From: Paraconiothyrium sp. Pb-2020 | Lineage: Eukaryota > Ascomycota > Dothideomycetes > Pleosporales > Didymosphaeriaceae | Length of the DNA: 64,000 nucleotides | Assembly: GCA_022419385.1 (NCBI GenBank) | Contig: JAJUBI010000001.1 | Span: forward strand, 2,356,001 to 2,420,000 | Reading direction: 5' to 3' | In this document: one piece after another, positions 56,850 through 64,000 of the stretch | Layout: every line of letters starts with the position of its first letter | Numbering within the stretch: the stretch's first letter is position 1 | Made by a program: the position numbers and the translations under genes | The notes under the pieces: model-generated | The model's input: only the letters and a program-made list of their open reading frames with translations | What the model was told of the DNA's origin: nothing | Database searches by the model: none

Positions 56850-57961
56850 ATGACTGTGCCGTCCGCATCTGAGGCCGCGGCGAAGGTCGCCAATGTCGCT
56901 GCTGGTACTCAGTCGTCGGCGAAAGAGTTCAAGAAGGAATCGACTGCAGCCCGCTTCCTCGGCGCAGGTATGCTCAGCTGGGTTTGTTGTGTAGCATTGC
57001 ATCAAATCTAATGTGCGTAGGAACGGCCGGTATCGCCGAATTGATGATCTTCCACCCTGTCGACACCACCGCGAAGCGATTGATGAGCAACCAGGGCAAG
57101 ATTGTATCAGCCTCTCAATTGAACCAGGTCGTTTTCAAGGACAAGGCACACGCCTCAGTCGGCGGTCGCTTCTTCTCCCTGTTCCCTGGCCTGGGATACG
57201 CCGCAGCATACAAGGTACAAGAACAGGATACATTGGTCTAGGTGTCCATCTAAACACAACAGGTTCTCCAACGTATCTACAAGTATGGTGGCCAACCCTT
57301 CGCTCGGGATTACCTCGCAAAACACCACGGTGACAGCTTCGACCGCACATTTGGTAAGGGCAATGGAAAGGCTATAATGCATGCCACCGCAGGCAGTCTC
57401 GTTGGTATCGGCGAAATCGTACTCTTGCCGTTGGACGTCCTCAAGATCAAACGTCAGACAAACCCTGAAGCTTTCAGAGGCCGAGGGTTGTTCAGGATCA
57501 TCGCGGACGAAGGTTTTGGTCTGTACCGTGGCTGGGGATGGACGGCGGCACGTAATGCGCCGGGCTCGTTCGCAGTACGTCAGATAATGGCTAAGTGAGG
57601 GTGTCTTGTGCTAACCATTGGACAGCTATTTGGTGGTTCGGCCGCTGCCAAGGAATACCTCTACAAGCTGAGCGACTACAACACGGCCAGCTGGGGACAA
57701 AACTTCGTAGCTTCGATTGCTGGTGCCAGCGCATCCCTTATCGTGTCGGCCCCTCTAGACGTTATCAAGACCAGGATACAGAACAGGAACTTTGAAAATC
57801 CCGAGAGCGGCTTCCGGATCGTTTCCAACATGATGAAGAACGAGGGTTTCCCGTCCTTCTTCAAGGGCCTGACACCGAAGCTTTTGATGACCGGCCCTAA
57901 GCTCGTCTTCTCGTTCTGGCTGGCCCAAACGCTGATACCTGCTTTCAATAAGATGATGTAG
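56850..57961 (+). CDS. GGC1: Mitochondrial GTP/GDP carrier Ggc1
   Basis: Four exons: 56850-56967, 57021-57214, 57263-57574 and 57626-57961 (319 aa). It is a six-helix mitochondrial carrier of three repeats. The first repeat has the variant signature FHPVDTTAKRLMSN, the second LLPLDVLKIKRQTNPE and the third SAPLDVIKTRIQNRNF, all with the Px[D/E]xx[K/R] core. LFPGLGYAAAYKVLQRIYKYGGQPF and RGWGWTAARNAPGSFALFGG are specific to Ggc1 (formerly Yhm1) orthologs. The protein exchanges GTP for GDP across the inner membrane and affects mitochondrial iron balance. The N-terminal 35 residues are polar and not conserved. This is a housekeeping gene. Confidence 0.96.
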
Positions 57962-58797
57962 AAGCAGACGCGACACGCTTTCTCCGCTGTACAATAATAG
58001 GGCTCCGGGTTTTGGGTTATGCAGAGGGGATTCAGGCGCCAATGAAGCGTCACACGGGCAACATGTTCGGCTTAACTACCAAAGCTCTTCCCCAGGCTTT
58101 ACATCTTAATACACTCTTCTCCATCGTGTACGCTAATGTAACCGTGTCAAATGTTCTGACATGAGAAATGGCTGCTGCATAACTACCAACATCGCATCCC
58201 GAAGGATGTCTCAATCAGCATCATTGACGGTGGTACGTATCCGCGCGCCTCTTCGAGTATGTATCAGGTCACAACTTGGAGGCTATGCGATTCCACCTGA
58301 TGATCATCTCAAGCCAGTTATAAACGCTTCAATACCTGAGAACCTTGTACCCGACTTCCATGTGACAAAGAGCTTGAACATGAGGACACCTTGGGTAGCC
58401 GAAGAGTCACGTGGTCGTCTGCGCCACAGAGAGTAGCGTGCTCGAATCCGTGATGGTACGTTCTCAACGATCGAAGACCAAGATGAGGGGTAGTCGTCAT
58501 ATAAATGATACACTGCACCACAGATAGTAGCTCACGCGTATCAAGGCGGAGGCAACAAAGCGCGTTGCCATCGTGACGTCTCATTGAAAGACCCCGAGTG
58601 ACCTGCGGAACTGGCTTGGCGCTGATTGCGCACTGGCCGCGCGACCCAAGCCTCCTGCACCTTTAAACATCACCGCCTTGCTACCTCCAGCAATCTTAAC
58701 CCCGATCGTCGCCGCTTCGGACACTCCTCCCTGACACACATTTCCACACACTTATACCATATACCAACAGCCTGTTTGCGTTCCCTCGGTCGCCAAC
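57962..58797. other. Intergenic region with YPT1 promoter
   Basis: 836 bp. Pyrimidine-rich sequence (58660-58790) precedes the YPT1 start, as is common for highly expressed fungal genes. Short frames (58161-58436 plus) have no domain. Confidence 0.5.
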
Positions 58798-59729
58798 ATG
58801 AATCCTGAGTAGTACGTAGCTCCGCCTTGCTTCCAGCGCCGCTCTCGACGAAGCCTGAACCTTCGCCCTACTCGCAACATATGACTGACTGAGATTCCCA
58901 GAGTGCCTTTATTCGTCTATCCAGCGCCGCTGTCGACCGTCCTATTCCCTCATCTCCAGCCGTGCTGATGCCCGCCTCCCAGATACGACTACCTGTTCAA
59001 GCTCCTCCTCATCGGTGACTCCGGTGTCGGAAAGTCCTGCTTGCTGCTCCGGTTCGCAGACGACACATACACCGAGAGCTACATCTCCACCATCGGTGTT
59101 GACTTCGTACGTACTCGATGCGCGGCACCCTCGACATCGACACAGCTGACTTGAGCGTAGAAAATCCGGACCATTGAACTCGATGGCAAAACGGTCAAAC
59201 TTCAAATTGTACGATTACATACCCCCGATGCCTGCGCGAGATACTGACGACCAATAGTGGGACACAGCTGGTCAGGAGCGTTTCCGCACAATCACTTCCT
59301 CGTACTACCGAGGTGCCCACGGCATTTGTGTTGTGTACGATGTTACCGACATGGACTCGTTCAACAACGTGAAGCAGTGGCTTCAGGAGATCGACCGATA
59401 TGCTACGGAGGGCGTGAATAAGCTCCTAGTGGGCAACAAGTCCGATATGGCTGATAAGAAGGTGGTTGAGTACACCGTGGCAAAGGTATGTCCTGCACCA
59501 AATCAATGAGGTTGCTTGCTGACAGGGTGTCCAGGAATTCGCAGACAGTCTCGGCATTCCATTCCTCGAGACGTCAGCAAAGAGCGCAACCAACGTCGAG
59601 CAGGCCTTCTTGACCATGGCCCGCCAGATCAAGGAGCGTATGGGCACAACAACGGCCAACACTAAGCCCACAGTACCCATCGGGCAGGGCCAAGGCGTCC
59701 AGAGCGGATCCGGTGGAGGCTGCTGCTAA
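58798..59729 (+). CDS. YPT1: Rab GTPase Ypt1 (Rab1)
   Basis: Five exons: 58798-58808 (11 nt), 58983-59106, 59161-59208, 59258-59485 and 59535-59729 (201 aa). The first coding exon is only MNP plus two bases; the 174 bp intron then restores MNPEYDYLFKLLLIG. The P-loop is GDSGVGKS (15-22), the effector loop YISTIGVDF (37-45), switch II WDTAGQE (62-68), then NKSD and ETSAK for guanine binding. The C-terminal GGCC is the double geranylgeranylation site. Ypt1 controls ER-to-Golgi traffic and early autophagy. At the last intron, the acceptor at 59524-59525 would also keep frame and insert Gly-Val-Gln; the one used (59534) matches the family. Confidence 0.97.
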
Positions 59730-60587
59730 AGCTGGGGCGTGCAGCGATGCGTACACAGATCGGCGTGGGTGTTATATCGGCTCGGTTCCAGCGCTCGTGG
59801 TCATGATCTTCTTCCTCGGCAAGCCGCTGTTCATTCCATCATCCCTCGGTCTTCCTTGCATGGCTTAGATGGAGTGAGTGGATAGGTCACGTTTATATCC
59901 CGTTGATTGGAATACTCTGGATCTCGGTAGCGATTTTGCTGCATCATAGGGCTTGGTGGCCGACTTGTGCAGAAACTGGACGGTAGAAGAGACTGCTATC
60001 ATGGCCATTTTGTGTTGATCACGGGGGTCCTTTCTTCTGTGCTTCTTGGGTTGTTTCTTAGGTCTGCAAATCATATATTCCCTAATCGGCCTACATGCAG
60101 ATTACTGTCCTCGCATGAAATAAGCATAACGTGACTGTATTTCTATTGTTAAAGCGATAATTGGAACCACATCTCCTGGCTCTTCGCAACTCTCGCACAT
60201 TTGGCTTGCTAGAGGTGCGCGTTTGGGACTCACCTTCCAGATGAGGTAAGCGGATATAGCTGACGTATATAGCGCCCTTTTCCATCTTCTTTAGGCTGCC
60301 ATCGACATGTTTTGAAGTAGCAGCATGGGTTTTCACCGTTTTCCTACTTAATAACGCTCGTTTTCTGACACTCATCAGGTCTGGAGTAACAGGTAGCGTT
60401 CTGTTTTTGTGATAGGGTTGGCTAGTTCGAAAATCAATCACAGAGGCGTCGATCCCACGGTTCTGGAGTTGGTACAACACACATCCTTCGTTTTTCGCGT
60501 TCCGCTCCGCGTAACATAGAGGTGCGGAACGGTTATCCAGACTCACACTCACCCCATCTGTGCCCAATCTTCATCTTCCAACACAGA
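59730..60587. other. Intergenic region, 0.86 kb
   Basis: Probable YPT1 3' UTR and the promoter of the MFS gene. A minus-strand frame at 60091-60567 (158 codons) has no domain and overlaps the promoter; it is not counted. Confidence 0.5.
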
Positions 60588-62220
60588 ATGTCTGTCGGAA
60601 ACGGCACCTCCAACGTGCAGCGATGGCTAGCCAAGGAGCTTGGCCTTCAGACCATGAAATCCGCTGGGAAAGACGTATACATCATCATACTGGCCCGATA
60701 CCTACGCCTCATGGCGTACGGCGCCGTAGCGCTCATCCTCGCGCTGTACTTTGAAGAGCTGGGTTTTTCGGACGCGCAGATCGGGTTATTCATGACCCTC
60801 ACCCTCCTTGGAGACGTCTTTGTCAGCCTCCTCCTCACATTGATTGCCGATGCTATGGGCCGGCGGAGAACGCTCTTCCTCGGTGCGGTGTCTATGGCAG
60901 TTTCGGGTGCGGTGTTCGCTCTTACGTCCAACTACGTTGCGTTGTTGATTGCAGCCATAATCGGTGTCATTAGTCCGACAGGCAACGAGATTGGACCTTT
61001 CCGCGCGATTGAAGAATCGACACTTGCGCATCTTGTGCCCGAAGCGAAACGCAGTGATGTTTTCACTTGGTACGTTAGCTTGGCTGTTCTGGGAACTTCC
61101 AGTGGCCTAATAATAGGAGGTGTGGCAATAGACAAGATGGAAGCTTTGCAAGGGTGGACGCATCTGGATGCTTACAGAGCCATGTTCTGGATTTATACAG
61201 CTCTTGGCTGCGTTAAGGCACTCCTGACGTTGTTTCTGAGTAGCAGATGTGAACATGTTGCAGACAAAGCCCGGAGGGAGGGTGGTGAGAGGGAGCCACT
61301 CCTGAATGGGCAAGGAGGGACCGATGATAGCAGTCCTCCGGTGTCTCCCGTGTTCAAGAAGAACCCGAAGTGGTGGAACCTGTTCAGTCAGATATCCAAA
61401 CCCACACGCTGGACGCTACTCAAGCTATGCAGCGTTTTCTTTCTGGATTCGTTAGGGAGTGGCATGGTCCCATTCTCGCTCATCAACTTCTACATGGAAC
61501 GGAAGTTTCATCTAGAGAAGGGCAAGCTGGGCGGTATAATGTCAGCTACTTGGTAAGTGTACAGATTATGTACTCGTATCTCCTTTCTCACAAACTCCCA
61601 GGTTCGTGAGCACTATAGGGAACGTCTTTGCAGGATCGCTTGCGAGAAGGCTAGGCCTCATACAAGCCATGGTTGCCACACATCTGCCCAGCTCACTCTT
61701 CCTTGCGCTGCTTCCAGTGCCACCGCAGTTATCATTCACAGTCTGTCTCCTGGTCGCACGAGCCGTGCTGAATAGCATGGATCAAGCGCCCCGATCAGCC
61801 TTCCTATCCATCGTGGTCCTCCCACAAGAGCGCACGGCAGTGATGGGTCTGGTGAACATCCTCAAGACGCTCTCACAGTCAGCTGGACCATTCGCCACTG
61901 GTCTACTCGCAGGTCACGGCCATTTTTGGGTCGCCTTTGTGGCTGCAGGGACACTTAAAGCCAGCTATGATGTGCTGCTTTTGACCTACTTTGCTGGCCG
62001 AGTGCATCAGCCATCCGAAACGGGTCTGGCGGGACAGACAGACGCAGATGCCGTGGAGCCACCGACTGGGGACAGTAGCCGAGCCCTAGAAACGGTTCCA
62101 AATGTTCCAGAAGACGAATCGGACGCTGGCGTCAGGTCGGCGACGAGCAACACTGCTGAGCCCGAAGACGGACCGGTGGCGAAGAGCTCCTTTGGGCCGT
62201 CAGACTCCAGCCGGCTTTGA
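60588..62220 (+). CDS. MFS transporter, fungal YCR023C-like
   Basis: Two exons, 60588-61552 and 61602-62220, give 527 aa. The ATG at 60588 follows a short open leader that starts at a different ATG 66 bp upstream; 60588 matches the usual start. About 12 hydrophobic helices are seen. The loop motif DAMGRRRTLFLG between helices 2 and 3 is the MFS A-motif. SPTGNEIGPFRAIEESTLAHLVP and MDQAPRSAFLSIVVLPQERTAVMG are specific to a fungal-plant group of uncharacterised MFS proteins related to yeast YCR023C. The C-terminal ~90 residues are acidic and Ser/Pro-rich, cytosolic. The substrate is unknown; vacuolar localisation is possible. Confidence 0.9.
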
Positions 62221-62786
62221 GGAGACGACCCGAACGGGCAGGGCTGGTGCGACCGAGGGAAGATCTGGGTGCGCTCGTCGAAGAAGGGAAAAGTGCACGG
62301 GGCCGGATAGGGTGTCGTCTCTGCGGTCTTACCCAAAGGGGCTAGCTGAGTTGGACCCTGAAGGGCAATCTTTCGGGGCTGTCGGGTAGGGACGATTGCA
62401 CGATAAGGCTCGAACCGCGCACCGGCGAACAGTCATCTTTCACTCTCTATCCACCGCCGCCTTGTTGCTGTGCGTCTTCTCTGTACCTTCGGTCTTTTCG
62501 CGTGTCTTCAGAACCTCAGCACCCTTCCTTTGACTGGCTTTCAGCCTTTGCACTCCTTTCTCTCACGGCGTTCTAGAAGCGGGCTGAGCCGCATTTCAGG
62601 GTCTCAGCCCTACCCATACCTTTAGTCCCCGACACCGTTCAAGAACTCAAGCACACATCGCAGTCAGCGCAGTTTATCTTGCGACGTCTCTTCGCATCCA
62701 CCCTCTTTGATTCTGCTATACTGCGCACCCAAATCTCTCTCTTATAAAGCCAGCATCGCTGAGCATCTCCGATTGGTTCATGAACC
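62221..62786. other. Intergenic region, promoter of aminodeoxychorismate synthase
   Basis: 566 bp. A CT-rich tract lies at 62430-62600. GGCTCGAACC at 62407-62416 resembles a tRNA T-arm on the minus strand but no stems pair, so no tRNA is called. Confidence 0.5.
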
Positions 62787-64000
62787 ATGGCTCCGGCCCT
62801 CTTGACGAGGCGCCCCAGAATCTTGTACCTGGACGCATACGACTCCTTCTCAAACAACATCATTGCTCAAGTCGAGCAGTGTATCGATGCTGAAATCGTC
62901 AAATGCTACATTGACAGCGATCCTGACTCTTGGATCGTCCCAGAAGCAGCCAAGGCACGCGCTGCTACCCCTGCAGCATTCGTAGGGTACGCCAAAACTT
63001 TCGACGCTGTCATCGCAGGACCAGGGCCTGGTTCAGCAGCATGCGACGAGGATGTGGGCTGGATGAAGGTGCTGTGGAAGCTTCAAGATGAGGACATTGT
63101 ACCTGTCCTTAGCATATGCTTGGGCTTTCAGTCCATGTGCTTGGCTTTTGGGGCGAGCATTCAGAAGCTTACAGAACCACGCCACGGAATCGTCTCGGAG
63201 ATCTTGAACAATGGGACATCCATCTTCAACGGCACAAAGCAGCTACACGCCACGCAGTACCATTCATTGCAGGTTATGCTTCACCACCGAATCCAGACAA
63301 AAAAGGCCGTTCGTTATCCTGCAGAGCTGTGGGAACCTACCGAAACATGCCCGGACCTCCAGCCGTTGGCTTGGGACTTTGGCAATAGGCAGAACGGGGC
63401 TGTCTTAATGGCTGCAAGACATATCAACAAACCTTTTTGGGGAGTGCAGTTTCACCCTGAATCAATCTGTACGAATGATGAGGGCATGCGAATCATTAAG
63501 AATTGGTGGGCCGAGGCCAGTCTGGAAAGTCGTACATGTAATCTCAAGACCCCTTCCAGTACCGAGATTGACCAAGGTATTGCGGAGGATGCAGCTCCCT
63601 GGCCGAAAGATTCCCTGATCGAGGCGCTAACCATGCGTCTTGTGCACGGAGACGTGATACCTTCATCCCGTGCTACTGTTCTCGACGTGCAATGCGCTAC
63701 GACGGGAAGCGGGCGATTGACTGTACCGGATCTCGTAGAGCTCTTTGACAGCCCTCGTGGTGAGACAATAGTGCTTGAATCAGGCCTACATCGAGATCTT
63801 CGCCCCATGGCGACTGATACCGGCCGTCACAGTATTATTGGATTGGTTGCTCCTGGGGAGACGATGCGCCTGCACTACTACACTAACACCCAGGTCATGG
63901 AGCTCAGAGATGGCAATGACAAAGTCCTGCAGAAATGGCATACACAAGCTCCATGGCAATGTATCAGGGGTGTCATGTCGCACCTCAAAGGAATGCTAAG
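62787..64000 (+). CDS. ABZ1: Bifunctional aminodeoxychorismate synthase (PabA-PabB fusion), 5' part
   Basis: The frame is open from the ATG at 62787 to the window edge (404 codons visible, no stop or intron needed). The N-terminal half is a class I glutamine amidotransferase: ILYLDAYDSFSNNI, GPGPGSA, the nucleophile Cys111 in SICLGFQSM, and the His223/Glu225 pair in VQFHPES complete the triad. From about 235 a linker leads into the chorismate-binding PabB-like part, of which only the first ~170 residues are visible. The enzyme makes 4-amino-4-deoxychorismate from chorismate and glutamine for folate synthesis; fungi and plants carry it as a single fused chain. The C-terminus with the active site of the PabB half lies beyond 64000. 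Confidence 0.93.
   Translation, partial: MAPALLTRRPRILYLDAYDSFSNNIIAQVEQCIDAEIVKCYIDSDPDSWIVPEAAKARAATPAAFVGYAKTFDAVIAGPGPGSAACDEDVGWMKVLWKLQDEDIVPVLSICLGFQSMCLAFGASIQKLTEPRHGIVSEILNNGTSIFNGTKQLHATQYHSLQVMLHHRIQTKKAVRYPAELWEPTETCPDLQPLAWDFGNRQNGAVLMAARHINKPFWGVQFHPESICTNDEGMRIIKNWWAEASLESRTCNLKTPSSTEIDQGIAEDAAPWPKDSLIEALTMRLVHGDVIPSSRATVLDVQCATTGSGRLTVPDLVELFDSPRGETIVLESGLHRDLRPMATDTGRHSIIGLVAPGETMRLHYYTNTQVMELRDGNDKVLQKWHTQAPWQCIRGVMSHLKGML

Noticed and set aside
60091..60567. 158-codon minus-strand frame
   Set aside because: Sits in the promoter of the MFS gene and has no domain.
62407..62416. Possible tRNA T-arm (GGTTCGAGCC on the minus strand)
   Set aside because: No matching T-stem, anticodon arm or acceptor stem could be paired around it.

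Overview
The window is nuclear DNA of a filamentous ascomycete (Pezizomycotina). About 31 protein genes lie on both strands with no operon structure. Nearly all are split by 45-60 bp introns with GT(A/G)NG(T) donors and CTAAC/CTGAC-like branch points. The families present (HET domain, CYP, siderophore MFS, rhodopsin-like 7TM, GNAT-ankyrin protein, ClpP beside a retained Ede1/Ypt1/Ggc1 set) are those of a mould; a dothideomycete is plausible but cannot be proven from the sequence. Coding models were built by joining open frames at splice sites, so exon coordinates are given for each gene.

Layout. 0-6.2 kb: the 3' end of the cohesin acetyltransferase ECO1, a proline-rich disordered protein, and a divergent pair of mitochondrial genes (an unrecognised protein and ClpP). 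6.5-17 kb: an accessory stretch with an SDR, a CYP65-like P450, an M13 metallopeptidase and a secreted GH79 beta-glucuronidase. 17-27 kb: a GNAT-ankyrin protein, a sulfotransferase-like protein with a C-terminal membrane anchor, a ten-exon amino-acid/choline-type permease, a rhodopsin-like 7TM protein and a GNAT acetyltransferase. 27-29.2 kb is the longest gene-free interval.

29.2-38 kb is a run of small-molecule genes: a 2OG-Fe(II) dioxygenase, an aldo-keto reductase, a Dal5-family transporter divergent from a TauD-type dioxygenase, and a PTR2-type peptide transporter. The Dal5/TauD pair looks like a sulfonate-sulfur scavenging module. 39.7-46.8 kb: a HET-domain protein with a long disordered N-terminus, a siderophore transporter whose promoter carries a perfect iron-GATA (SreA/Fep1-type) site, and a Tda3-like FAD oxidoreductase.

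47-64 kb is mostly housekeeping: Wwm1-like WW protein, Ede1 endocytic scaffold, a mitochondrial-type protein, an NAD-dependent epimerase, the mitochondrial GTP/GDP carrier Ggc1, the Rab GTPase Ypt1, an MFS transporter, and the 5' part of the bifunctional aminodeoxychorismate synthase running off the right edge.

No rRNA, tRNA, CRISPR array or intact mobile element was recognised. No clearly new multigene system was seen. The most interesting points are gene-structure oddities (a GC-AG intron, several 11-31 nt coding exons, in-frame retainable introns), the HET fusion, the Dal5/TauD pair and the iron-regulatory promoter.
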